Shown: piece after piece, positions 26,493-34,837 of the stretch
Position numbering within the stretch: position 1 is the first letter of the stretch
Layout of the letters: every line of letters begins with the position of its first letter
Assembly: GCA_030615765.1 (NCBI GenBank)
Contig: JAUWYP010000008.1
Location: 1 to 64,000, forward strand
DNA from: Dehalococcoidia bacterium
Lineage (GTDB): Bacteria > Chloroflexota > Dehalococcoidia > SM23-28-2
Reading direction: 5' to 3'
DNA: 64,000 nucleotides
Notes under the pieces: generated by a model
The model's input: the letters and a program-made list of their open reading frames with translations, nothing else
What the model was told of the DNA's origin: nothing
Databases searched by the model: none
Program-made: the position numbers and the translations under genes

Positions 26493-28861
26493 GCGAGGAT
26501 CTTGGTCGCCTCGGCCAGGTTCATGCGGTTGCTGTGCCAGATAGAGGGTACGGTCGACACCAGCGCAGCCACGATAATGACGGCGACGATCATCATATAG
26601 GTCATCGGGTACATGTGGAACCACATCGTGAAGAACTCGGAACTCCAGGTGTGGATCAGGTAGGACGCCGCGACCGTCCCCAGAGCGAGCCCAGGCAGGA
26701 TGGCCAGAAGGCTGAATATCAGCCCTTCCGCCACTAGCATGAGGCCAACCGACGCTCTGCCCGCTCCCAGCGTGCGCATGGTTGCTGTCTCCCGCTCCCG
26801 CTCCAGTACATTGACCGTCATCGTGTTGAACACGATGGCGGCCGCCATTACCATGCAGAACGCCACGATGACGCCAGTCATCACGTTGTAGAGCGCCATC
26901 ATCTCTCTCCAGTCGTCCCGAATCTCCTCCTTGATCTGCACCCCCTGAATGCCCGACATCTGATACAGGGCTGCCTGCACTTCCTCGCTGTCCGAGCGAG
27001 AAGCGGTTTCCAACCAGACGGCATTGAAGCCGCCGGGCAGCCCCAGGTCGTCCTTGGTCGCCAGGGACAAGTAGGCCAGCCCGCCGGTGAACTCCTTGCT
27101 GACGCCGCTCACCGCCACCAATGCGCTCCCCGCCTCTGTTGTTACGCCGACCCTATCGCCGACACCAACGTCCAGTTTGTCGGCGACGCCCTTGGTCAGG
27201 ATGATTCCTCCCCCGCCCAGGGCCTCGCCCGCCGCCTTCCCTCCGCCGAGGTCGAATCCGTGCAGCCGCGTGTCCTCCTGCACCGCCAGCAACTCAACGT
27301 TCGTCCGCTTCGAATCCACCCGCATCTCCGCCGGCGTCAGGTAGACGCGCTCGGCCCGGCGGACGCCTTCCAGATCGTTGATCTCGGCCAACGTCTGGTC
27401 ATCCTGGGGGCTCCAGAAGGTCGCCGCCACGTCCCACCTGTCCGTCTTCTCGAACTGGTAGTCCATGATGAAGTCCATGCTGTCGAAGGAGGAGAGCCCC
27501 ACGACCAGCAACACCGCCGCCAGGGCTATCGCCCCCACCGTATACAGGCTGCGCACCGGGCTGCGCCAGATATTGCGTACCGTTAGCCTTGCCAGCAGCG
27601 GCGGCCGTCGTCCCAGACCGAATACCCGCTCGATGAAGGGCACCGATCCCTTGGCCAGGGCCACCTCCGGCGACGGACGCATCGCCGGCGCGGGCAGCAT
27701 CCGGCTGGCCGCCCAGGCCGGCGCCGCCGCGGCCACCAACGCCACCCCCAGGCTCACGATCACGCTGATCACGATGGGCATAAGCTGAAACTCATGGGCG
27801 ATGAGAGGGATGGCGAGCGCATCGGCGTACAGCCCTGTGAGAAGATAGCCCAGCCCGTACCCCACCGCGACGCCAACGCTCCCGCCCACCACCCCAATGA
27901 CGACGGCGAACAGAAGATAGTGCACGACAATAGAACCTCTGCCGTACCCAATGCCCCTGAACAGCCCGATGAGCGTTCTCTGCGCCCGCACCAGGCGGCT
28001 CATGGCGATGTAGATGGCGAAGGCTGCGATGATCAGCACCAGGGCGGGGAGCAGGATAGCGAAATCGCGGCCGCCCTCAAGGTCGAGCTCGGTGGCAGCC
28101 TTGCTCGGCTGGTCCTCCTGCCGCACCGTCTGCTGCACGCCGTACGGCTCTAGCAGTCCGCCCACGGCGGCGATCGTCTCTTCGCGCTGACCCTGGCTCT
28201 CCACCAGCACGTTGACCTCGTTGACCTGCCCTTGCATCCCGAACAGTTCCTGCAGGTAGGCGTTCGGCACGAAGAAGACGCCGAAGCGCCGCGGGCTGGG
28301 CAGCAGGTCCTGCTTGCTCTCCGCCATCAGCAGGTATTCGGGACTGGAGACCGTCCCGACGATGGTCAGCGGCCGCAGGCCCTGAGGCGTATACACCTGA
28401 AGGGTGTCGCCGCTCTCGTACCCGTGGAAATCGGCGAACTTGTCCAGCGGCAGGACGACATCCCTCTCGCCTGTCTCGAAGTAGCGACCGGACTCGACGA
28501 TGACATCGTTGACTGCCGGCCGGCGGTCCGCCGGAACGCCGATGAGCCGCGCCTGGACGAGCCGATTCTCGTCCAGCCGCAGGCCCGTATCCACCACCAC
28601 CCGCCCTTCCACCGCCTCCACGTTCGGCAGTTGCCGCGCCTCTTCCACCGCCGACTCTGGCGCCTGTGTGACCTCCACGGTGAAGTCGGCGAAGCGCGTC
28701 TCCTCGTAGGTGCGATCGTACGAGCGCTCGGCGTTGTTGAAGGCCACCGTCATCGATACGAAAATGGCAATGCCCAGCACGATGATGATGGCGAGCGCCC
28801 CGAATTGGAAGCGTCGGGCCATTATGTCCCGAATCACCAGCAGGTGGATCTTGCGGTTCAT
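26489..28861 (-). CDS. ABC transporter permease, FtsX/MacB-type, two FtsX modules
   Basis: 790 aa. A first membrane helix near residues 20-40 (FGALAIIIVLGIAIFVSMTV) is followed by a MacB-like periplasmic domain of about 220 residues, an FtsX bundle of three helices, a second extracytoplasmic domain and a second three-helix FtsX bundle at the C-terminus. This is the LolCDE/MacB-like layout for moving lipids, lipoproteins or peptides out of the inner membrane. It is 30 nt downstream of its ATPase. No outer-membrane or MacA-like partner is adjacent, fitting a monoderm cell. The cargo is unknown. Confidence 0.88.
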   Translation of the reverse strand: MNRKIHLLVIRDIMARRFQFGALAIIIVLGIAIFVSMTVAFNNAERSYDRTYEETRFADFTVEVTQAPESAVEEARQLPNVEAVEGRVVVDTGLRLDENRLVQARLIGVPADRRPAVNDVIVESGRYFETGERDVVLPLDKFADFHGYESGDTLQVYTPQGLRPLTIVGTVSSPEYLLMAESKQDLLPSPRRFGVFFVPNAYLQELFGMQGQVNEVNVLVESQGQREETIAAVGGLLEPYGVQQTVRQEDQPSKAATELDLEGGRDFAILLPALVLIIAAFAIYIAMSRLVRAQRTLIGLFRGIGYGRGSIVVHYLLFAVVIGVVGGSVGVAVGYGLGYLLTGLYADALAIPLIAHEFQLMPIVISVIVSLGVALVAAAAPAWAASRMLPAPAMRPSPEVALAKGSVPFIERVFGLGRRPPLLARLTVRNIWRSPVRSLYTVGAIALAAVLLVVGLSSFDSMDFIMDYQFEKTDRWDVAATFWSPQDDQTLAEINDLEGVRRAERVYLTPAEMRVDSKRTNVELLAVQEDTRLHGFDLGGGKAAGEALGGGGIILTKGVADKLDVGVGDRVGVTTEAGSALVAVSGVSKEFTGGLAYLSLATKDDLGLPGGFNAVWLETASRSDSEEVQAALYQMSGIQGVQIKEEIRDDWREMMALYNVMTGVIVAFCMVMAAAIVFNTMTVNVLERERETATMRTLGAGRASVGLMLVAEGLIFSLLAILPGLALGTVAASYLIHTWSSEFFTMWFHMYPMTYMMIVAVIIVAALVSTVPSIWHSNRMNLAEATKILA

Positions 28862-28891
28862 CGTCGTCGGTTGCCTATGCCGCCCCTCTTT

Positions 28892-29662
28892 CTACCATTC
28901 GATCTGAGACGCCGGCAGCGGGCTGGCATTGCCCTCGTCCGACTGGACCCGCCCGTCGCGCAGGCGGACGGCCCGCGTGCCCACGGCGGCGATGGCGGTG
29001 TTGTGGGTGACCAGAATGCAGGTCTTGCCCTGCTCGCTGGTCAGCATCTGGAGGAGGCCCAGGATCTGCCGGCCGGTGCGAAAGTCCAGGTTCCCCGTCG
29101 GCTCGTCACAAAGCAGGATGTCCGGGTCTTTGGCCATCGCCCGCGCGATGGCCACCCGCTGCTGCTCCCCGCCCGAGAGCCCGCTGGGGAAGTGGTCGGC
29201 CCTCTCCTCCAGGCCCACCAGCTTCAGCAGCTCCCGCGCCCGCTCCTCCGTCTGACGCGAGTCGTGCGAGACCAGGTCGGCGGCGAATTCTACGTTCTCA
29301 CGAGCGGTGAGGGTAGGGATCAGGTTGAAGAACTGGAACACGAAGCCGATGTGGTCGCGCCGAAACCGCCCCAGATCGCCGTCCGAAAGGCTGGTGATGT
29401 CCGTGCCGCCGTAGCGGATTGTGCCGGCCGTCGGGCGGTCCAGGCCGCCCACCACGTTGAGAAGGGTCGTCTTGCCGGACCCGCTGGGGCCGAGCACAAC
29501 CACCAGCTCGCCGCTTTGGAAGACAAGACTCACGCCGTCTAGGGCGCGAACCTGCACCTGCCCGATCTCATAGATCTTGCTCACGTCGCGCATGTCCAGC
29601 AGGCGGGCCTCTGCTGCCCCCGCTGTTTCCTTCTCCTCAGCGGCCTGCATCTTCTCACTCAT
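28892..29662 (-). CDS. ABC transporter ATP-binding protein (MacB/LolD type)
   Basis: 256 aa from the ATG at 29662 (GGAGGG 7 nt upstream); the track start at 29797 lies in the intergenic region. Walker [14 protein letters not shown]-loop [13 protein letters not shown], signature [14 protein letters not shown], Walker [13 protein letters not shown] and switch HNT are all intact. The LolD/MacB subclass is indicated by the ATPase/FtsX-permease pairing. It heads a two-gene unit with the permease at 26489. I see no clear promoter in 29663-29946, which holds nothing else recognisable. Confidence 0.9.
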   Translation of the reverse strand: MSEKMQAAEEKETAGAAEARLLDMRDVSKIYEIGQVQVRALDGVSLVFQSGELVVVLGPSGSGKTTLLNVVGGLDRPTAGTIRYGGTDITSLSDGDLGRFRRDHIGFVFQFFNLIPTLTARENVEFAADLVSHDSRQTEERARELLKLVGLEERADHFPSGLSGGEQQRVAIARAMAKDPDILLCDEPTGNLDFRTGRQILGLLQMLTSEQGKTCILVTHNTAIAAVGTRAVRLRDGRVQSDEGNASPLPASQIEW

Positions 29663-29946
29663 TGGCAACCCTCCCCACAAGCAAAGGCTACCCTGCGAGC
29701 AGGCCTTGCTGCAACAGGCGATCGGGAAGAGGGGTGCCGTGGTCAACGTGGGGCACTTATGGCGCCGCATACTAGTGGCAGACACCACGGTTCGCAAGGA
29801 AAGAACGCGCTGCTGCCGCTACGGCCAGCCCAGGCGCAACCGCCAGGAGCTGTCTCGGGCCATCACTGACCGGGGCAGTTCACAGTCCCTAAGTTCACTG
29901 TCTACGCGTGCTGAAGAGGGGTCGAGAAGAGGTCGAAGAAAGGCGT

Positions 29947-30234
29947 TCAGGAGGCCACCGCGACTTCGCCCTTCTGGGGGCCGCCCTCGCCGGAGGTCTC
30001 TGGCATACCTAGGCCACGCCGGTTCATCTCGGCCAGCTTCGCCTCGATCTCGATGACCTCCTGGAGGTTAGCCCTCTGTCGCTCCACGAGCTCAAGCTTG
30101 GCTTGGAGATACTCGCGCTGCGCCACAAGACTGGCGATTTCGCTGTCCAGTCCCTTCAGATAGTCTTGCAGCACATCCGACGACCGCTGTGGGCGCCGTT
30201 TGCCGCTCTCCTGCACCGTGGGCTGGCTTTGCAT
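29947..30234 (-). CDS. Small coiled-coil protein of unknown function
   Basis: 95 aa from the ATG at 30234, which has GGGAAGGGAGG upstream; the longer track start is less likely. Residues about 20-75 form a heptad-rich coiled coil (YLKGLDSEIASLVAQREYL onward), flanked by low-complexity ends. No signal or membrane segment. Not recognised as a named family; such proteins often act as scaffolds, but nothing here shows a function. Single-gene unit on the minus strand. Confidence 0.6.
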   Translation of the reverse strand: MQSQPTVQESGKRRPQRSSDVLQDYLKGLDSEIASLVAQREYLQAKLELVERQRANLQEVIEIEAKLAEMNRRGLGMPETSGEGGPQKGEVAVAS

Positions 30235-30390
30235 GGCTGCCCTCCCTTCCCCGCATGTCCTGCCGCACGTTGTTGTCGGCATGGCTAGCGGGCCTTAGGC
30301 CTTGATCCTACTCGCAGGCGCAAGGGTTGGCAAGAGAGGGCTCCCCGGCCTTCGAAGCGGCCGTCACAAGTGCTTCTCAGCCGTTACGAT

Positions 30391-31104
30391 CTATCGGGCG
30401 GGGCTGACGGCGAACAGCGCTTTCGCCGAACGGGTGTCCAGAAAGCCGTGCGAATCGGGTGCGGACGACTCCACCGCTTCCACATCCCCCTGGAAGTCCT
30501 CCACCCGAGTGACCCAAACCTGGTACATACCTGACGAGTCCGGGCTCTCACCGAAGGGGCACAGCTGGACGGTGGCACCGCCGCTGGCGCTGTCGACGCC
30601 AGCAGCGTGGTTCCCCTGCCCCGATGCGCCCTCGATGGCACCATCGACCACCCGAAACTGACGGAACCTCACCTCATCGCTGGAAAGCAGCGTTTCGCCG
30701 GAGACATCGGTCACCTGGAAGAAGTAGTCGCCGTCGGGCAGGCCTGGCGGGCTATCCTGCCCCCTCGCCACCAGGTAGGCATCGCACTCGTCCTCGAATA
30801 TGACCGCCGCCGCTGCCTGGCCGTCGTGAAGCGCTACCGAAACACTGCCCGCGATGGCGGCATATGGCAGGACTCCCTCCTCCTCGGCCGCCGGGCCCTC
30901 ACCGAGGCCGCCAATAGTGAAGGCCAGCGTCAGCCCGACCGCCGCAGCCATGGCCGCGACCGCCGCAATGGCCCCGACGACCCACGGCCACCGCTGCCAG
31001 CGGGCCCTCTCGGGTACCGGCGGCTCCCAGGACCAGCTCCAGTCCCGTTCCAGCCCGCTCCTGCGGCCTACCGGAATACGCTGCTTATTCCGAAACCACG
31101 GCAT
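30391..31104 (-). CDS. Single-pass membrane protein of unknown function
   Basis: 237 aa. A basic, Trp-rich cytoplasmic N-terminus (about 40 residues) is followed by one transmembrane helix (WVVGAIAAVAAMAAAVGLTL) and an extracytoplasmic domain of about 165 residues predicted as beta-rich, with two cysteines. The extracellular part (LPDGDYFFQVTDVSGETLL) resembles an Ig-like or surface repeat fold in style only. No family is recognised. Divergent from the FMN enzyme at 31238. Confidence 0.65.
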   Translation of the reverse strand: MPWFRNKQRIPVGRRSGLERDWSWSWEPPVPERARWQRWPWVVGAIAAVAAMAAAVGLTLAFTIGGLGEGPAAEEEGVLPYAAIAGSVSVALHDGQAAAAVIFEDECDAYLVARGQDSPPGLPDGDYFFQVTDVSGETLLSSDEVRFRQFRVVDGAIEGASGQGNHAAGVDSASGGATVQLCPFGESPDSSGMYQVWVTRVEDFQGDVEAVESSAPDSHGFLDTRSAKALFAVSPAR

Positions 31105-31173
31105 ATCAATAAGACCCTACTCTATAGACGCTTGAAAGCCGCCGTTAGCTACTGGCCTCCTGCTGGCTACCTC

Positions 31174-31200
31174 TTGCCAGCCGCCAGCACTTGTGATAAA
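31174..31200 (+). promoter_or_regulatory. Candidate promoter of the nitronate-monooxygenase-like gene
   Basis: TTGCCA (31174-31179), 15-nt spacer and an extended -10 TGTGATAAA ending at 31200, about 38 nt before the ATG at 31238. The short spacer is offset by the TGn extension. Tentative. Confidence 0.35.
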
Positions 31201-31237
31201 CAACGAGCGTCGGCCTCTACACGAAAGGAGCTACGCC

Positions 31238-32209
31238 ATGTTTCAGACAAGGATCACCGAGCTCTTCGATATCAAGTATCCCATTATCTGCGGTGGCATG
31301 TACTGGATCGGCCGCGCCGAGCTGGTAGCAGCCATGGCCAATGCCGGTGGCCTCGGCTTCCTGGTGGGGGCCACCTTCGAGAACGTCGACGACCTGCGCG
31401 CCGAGATCCGCAAGGCCCGCGACCTGACCGACGGCCCCATCGGGCTCAACATCAACCTGTTCCCCGCCCTCCGCCCCCAGCCCATCGAGGCCTGGGTGGA
31501 GATCGCCTGCGAGGAGAAGATACCGGTGGTCGAGACCTCCGGTCGCAGCCCGGAGGCGATCGTGGCGCCGTTGCATGCCGGTGGCGTCAAGATAATGCAC
31601 AAGGTGGCAGGCGTCCGCTACGCTCGCACCGTCGAACGGGTCGGCTGCGACGCCGTGTGCGTCGTGGGACACGAGTGCGGCGGTCACCCCGGCATGGACG
31701 AGGTGACCACGCTGGTCATGGTCCCCGCGACCGTCGACGCGGTGAGCATACCGGTGGTGGCCGGCGGCGGCTTCGCCGACGGTCGCGGCCTGGTGGCCGC
31801 CCTGGCCCTCGGCGCCGACGCCGTTCTCATGGGCACGCGCTTCATGGCCACCAAGGAGTGCCGCGGCCACCCCGCCTGGAAGGAATGGCTGGTCAACGCC
31901 GCGGAGACAGACACCGCCTACCTCATGAAGTCGATCAAGAACCCATCGCGCGTGGTCAAGAACGCCGTCTCGGCCAAGGTAGCGGAGATGGAGGCCCAGG
32001 GAGCCACCCTGGAGGAGTTGATACCCATCATAGCCGGACAGGGGGGCGCCGTCTTCGACGACGGCAAGATCGATTCTCAACTGGCCAGCGCCGGCCAGGC
32101 GATCGGCCTCATCCACGACGTCCCGACAGTGAAGGAACTCGTCGACCGAATCGTCAACGAAGCGGTCCAGATCCGCGAGCGCCTGAACGCCGCCATCGCC
32201 AGCGCCTAG
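31238..32209 (+). CDS. Nitronate monooxygenase/FabK-like FMN enzyme
   Basis: 323 aa from the ATG at 31238, which has AAAGGAG at good spacing; the track start at 31193 overlaps the promoter. A TIM-barrel FMN enzyme: YPIICGGMYWIGRAELVAAM, NINLFP, ECGGHPG, then the phosphate-binding GGGFADGRGLVAALALGADAV with LMGTRFMATKE. The family includes nitronate monooxygenase, enoyl-ACP reductase II and related NAD(P)H-quinone reductases, which sequence alone does not separate. Related members occur in propionate-3-nitronate detoxification. Single-gene unit. Confidence 0.85.
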   Translation: MFQTRITELFDIKYPIICGGMYWIGRAELVAAMANAGGLGFLVGATFENVDDLRAEIRKARDLTDGPIGLNINLFPALRPQPIEAWVEIACEEKIPVVETSGRSPEAIVAPLHAGGVKIMHKVAGVRYARTVERVGCDAVCVVGHECGGHPGMDEVTTLVMVPATVDAVSIPVVAGGGFADGRGLVAALALGADAVLMGTRFMATKECRGHPAWKEWLVNAAETDTAYLMKSIKNPSRVVKNAVSAKVAEMEAQGATLEELIPIIAGQGGAVFDDGKIDSQLASAGQAIGLIHDVPTVKELVDRIVNEAVQIRERLNAAIASA

Positions 32210-32266
32210 CTCGCCAACCCCCGAGCGACTGACGACGACCAGTGCCTTCCCCTGCATCCACCGAGG

Positions 32267-33154
32267 CTACTTCACCTGGACCCCGGCCAGCTTCTCCAGG
32301 GCCTTCACCAGGCTCTGGATGCCCTCGCCGCCCAGGCCATCGGCCTCCACGCCAGCGAATAGCTGGTGCACCAGGCTCGTGCCCGGCAGGGGCAGCGAGC
32401 GCTTGTCCGCCTCCTCCAGAGCCAGACGCAGGTCCTTCTGCTGGTGGGCCACCTTGAAGCCGGGCTCAAAATCGCGCTCCACGACCTTGGGGGCCAGGTT
32501 CTGGATGGCCCAGGAGGTGCAAGCACCGCCGCTCACGGCCTCGATCATCGTCCTGGGGTCCACCCCCGCCTTGACGGCGAAGACAAGCGCCTCGCACATG
32601 GCCAGGTTGTTCAGGCCACCGACGATCTGGTTGCAGAGCTTCACCGTCTGGCCGGCGCCGCTGGGCCCGCAGTAGGTGATGGTACGACCCATCGCCTCCA
32701 GGATGGGCCGACAGCGGGCGAGCGTGGCCTCCGGCCCTCCCACCATGATCGAGAGCGTGCCCGCGATGGCGCCCTTGTCACCGCCGCTGACCGGCGCATC
32801 CAGCATCTCGATGCCAGCTTCGGTCAATCGGCCGGCGATGCGGCGGGTGGCCGCCGGCGAGATGGTAGACATGTCGATCACCACCAGCCCCGGTCGCCCC
32901 GCCTCGATGATACCGCCGGGGCCGAGGGCGACCTGCTCCACATCCGGGGAGTCGGGCACCATGGTTATGACGACATCGGAGCGCTCAGCCACCTCCCGCG
33001 GGCAGGAGGCCTCGGCCGCCCCCTCCCCCACCAGCTCGTCGATGCCCGGTCGGCTGCGATTCCACACAGTGAGGGGATAGCCGGCCTTCAGGAGATTGCG
33101 GGACATGGGCCGGCCCATGATACCCAGGCCGATGAAACCGACGCGATCTGTCAT
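32267..33154 (-). CDS. NAD(P)-dependent beta-hydroxyacid dehydrogenase (GarR/HIBADH family)
   Basis: 295 aa. N-terminal Rossmann GFIGLGIMGRPMSRNLLKAG, substrate motif DAPVSGGDKGAIAGTL, and catalytic lysine in GAGQTVKLCNQIVGG are the three family signatures. Members reduce tartronate semialdehyde or oxidise 3-hydroxyisobutyrate and similar acids; the GxxGxGxMG with no clear NADP selector leaves cofactor preference open. GGAGG lies 5 nt before the ATG. It is 49 nt downstream of the SDR gene on the same strand, so probably co-transcribed. Confidence 0.88.
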   Translation of the reverse strand: MTDRVGFIGLGIMGRPMSRNLLKAGYPLTVWNRSRPGIDELVGEGAAEASCPREVAERSDVVITMVPDSPDVEQVALGPGGIIEAGRPGLVVIDMSTISPAATRRIAGRLTEAGIEMLDAPVSGGDKGAIAGTLSIMVGGPEATLARCRPILEAMGRTITYCGPSGAGQTVKLCNQIVGGLNNLAMCEALVFAVKAGVDPRTMIEAVSGGACTSWAIQNLAPKVVERDFEPGFKVAHQQKDLRLALEEADKRSLPLPGTSLVHQLFAGVEADGLGGEGIQSLVKALEKLAGVQVK

Positions 33155-33203
33155 GGCTTCCTCCTGCGCACGCCAAGTCCGGGGGCCGCGGCCAACGCCG
33201 CCC

Positions 33204-34034
33204 CTAGTGCATCACTATTCCGCCGTCGATGTTGATTGCCTGGCCGGTCATGTAGTCCGACTGGCTCGAAGCCAGGAAGGCCACCAGGTTGGCGACATCG
33301 TCGGGCTGCTCCAGTCTGCCCAGCGGGATTTCCTCAATCTTCTCACTGCTGACTTGATCGTAGGGTACGCCGCGAAACTTGGCCTCCAACTCCCATCCCC
33401 ACCGCTCAAGATCGGTGTCCACCACGCCAGGGCAGACGGCGTTGACCTGGATGCCAGCGGCGGCCAGCTCGAGCGCCAGAACCCTGGTGAAGGCCACAAC
33501 GCCTGCCTTGGCCGCGCAGTAGGCGGCCAGAGCGGGACGACGCCCCTTGGCGAGAATGGAGGCGATGTTGATGATCTTCCCCCCTTCCCGCCGGGCGATC
33601 ATCGTTCGCGCCACCCGCTGCGAGCAGAGGAAGGTCCCTGTGGCGTTGATGGCCAGGGTCTTGTTCCAGGCCGCCTCCTCCAGCCACAGCACGGCCATCG
33701 GGCCCACGACACCACCGGCATTGTTCACCAGAATGTCGATGCGCCCGAAGGCGTCCATGGTCTGGGCCACCATCTCGTCCACCTGCTGGCTGTCCGTCAC
33801 GTCCACCTTGAGCGGCAGCCCGCGCACGCCCAGGGCGCTAACCTCATCGGCTGTGCTCTTCAGGCCCTCCCACTGGCCCAGGCCGTAGTCGGGAAACTCC
33901 TCGAACTCGCGGCAGATGTCGGCCACCGCCACGTCGGCCGCTTCCCGGGCCAGCCTGAGCGCTATGGCCCGACCGATGCCCAGCTTGCGACCGGCCCCCG
34001 TAACGATAGCTACCTTTCCCTTGAGGTCATACAT
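33204..34034 (-). CDS. Short-chain dehydrogenase/reductase
   Basis: 276 aa. TGAGRKLGIG cofactor motif (one extra residue compared with TGxxxGIG), NNAGG, catalytic Ser in INIASILAKG and YCAAK, then the C-terminal INIDGGIV. This is a classical SDR of the FabG/3-oxoacyl reductase-like group. An insertion after the second strand (about residues 42-60) is longer than usual. First gene of a probable pair with the beta-hydroxyacid dehydrogenase. The substrate is not readable. Confidence 0.88.
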   Translation of the reverse strand: MYDLKGKVAIVTGAGRKLGIGRAIALRLAREAADVAVADICREFEEFPDYGLGQWEGLKSTADEVSALGVRGLPLKVDVTDSQQVDEMVAQTMDAFGRIDILVNNAGGVVGPMAVLWLEEAAWNKTLAINATGTFLCSQRVARTMIARREGGKIINIASILAKGRRPALAAYCAAKAGVVAFTRVLALELAAAGIQVNAVCPGVVDTDLERWGWELEAKFRGVPYDQVSSEKIEEIPLGRLEQPDDVANLVAFLASSQSDYMTGQAINIDGGIVMH

Positions 34035-34116
34035 CTTGGCACCCCCATCACACTCGAAGAAGCGTCGGTGTCGCTGCGACTATAGGAAGGAACCGGCCAC
34101 CAGTCAAGCGCCTTGG

Positions 34117-34145
34117 TTGACAGTCCCCCCTGCCTGATACATGAT
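34117..34145 (+). promoter_or_regulatory. Sigma70-like promoter upstream of the EamA gene
   Basis: Perfect TTGACA (34117-34122), 17-nt spacer, CATGAT (34140-34145). The region 34035-34338 otherwise holds no gene. If used, it gives a leader of about 190 nt before the EamA ATG, whose content I do not recognise. Confidence 0.4.
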
Positions 34146-34338
34146 TTCACCGTGCCGAGGGTCTCGCCGGGACAGGCCACCGTCGTTGAGCGAGCCCCGG
34201 ACAAGTGCCGCGAATCAGACAGCCCCAGCCACCGGACCGCGCATCCCAAACGTGCTCGGAAAGGGGCATAGTGAACGTTAGCACCATCTACGAGAAGAAG
34301 TGCTGTAGCTTGCCCACAGGCAGGAACGAGGAGAGAAA

Positions 34339-34758
34339 ATGAGAGCAGAGGTTTTCGCACTTGCCGCATCGACCATCGCCGCCTGGGGCCTGTTCGGCCT
34401 CTTCGGCAAGCTGGCCGTGGAGCGGATCGACCAGCAGGTCATTATTTGGGGCAGCCTCGTGGTCTGCCCGATTGTGTTCCTGGTCTATATGGTAGCCAGC
34501 GGCCAGCTCGTGCCTATCAATCTGCATGCCTCCGGCATCACCTTCGGGCTTCTCGCCGGGCTGGGGGGATGCGTCGGCACGATCCTGTTCTACCAGCTGC
34601 TTGCCCGCGAGCCAGCGTCCCTGGTGGTGCCGATGACCTCCCTCTACCCTGCCCTCACTGTCGTCCTCGCCGCCGCCTTCCTCCACGAGGAACTGGCCGC
34701 TACACGCATCGTTGGCATCATCTTCGCCCTGACGGCGGTGTTCCTGCTCAGCCGGTAG
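34339..34758 (+). CDS. Single-domain EamA/DMT-superfamily transporter
   Basis: 139 aa with five hydrophobic helices and the EamA end motif PALTVVLAAAFLHEELAATRIVGIIF. Most EamA transporters have two copies (about 300 aa); this is the one-domain form, which would act as a dimer. GAGGAG precedes the ATG. Substrate unknown. No paired second-half gene is adjacent. Confidence 0.85.
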   Translation: MRAEVFALAASTIAAWGLFGLFGKLAVERIDQQVIIWGSLVVCPIVFLVYMVASGQLVPINLHASGITFGLLAGLGGCVGTILFYQLLAREPASLVVPMTSLYPALTVVLAAAFLHEELAATRIVGIIFALTAVFLLSR

Positions 34759-34804
34759 CGGTGCCGACGCGGGCGACGAGAGGCCCTATCTGGCCAAAAT
34801 GGTA

Positions 34805-34810
34805 TATAAT
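34805..34810 (+). promoter_or_regulatory. -10 element of the AGPS-like/glpD/lipid-kinase operon
   Basis: Exact TATAAT 28 nt before the first ATG, with GAAGGAGAGG (34821-34830) between. No convincing -35 is present. This places the operon start after the EamA gene. Confidence 0.45.
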
Positions 34811-34837
34811 TCAGGTCGGCGAAGGAGAGGCTAGTCA

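Noticed and set aside
30607-32232. 541-aa plus-strand ORF and other long Arg/Pro/Gly/His-rich frames (for example 17721-19943, 35095-36408)
   Set aside because: Low-complexity shadows of genes in other frames, caused by GC-rich codon usage.
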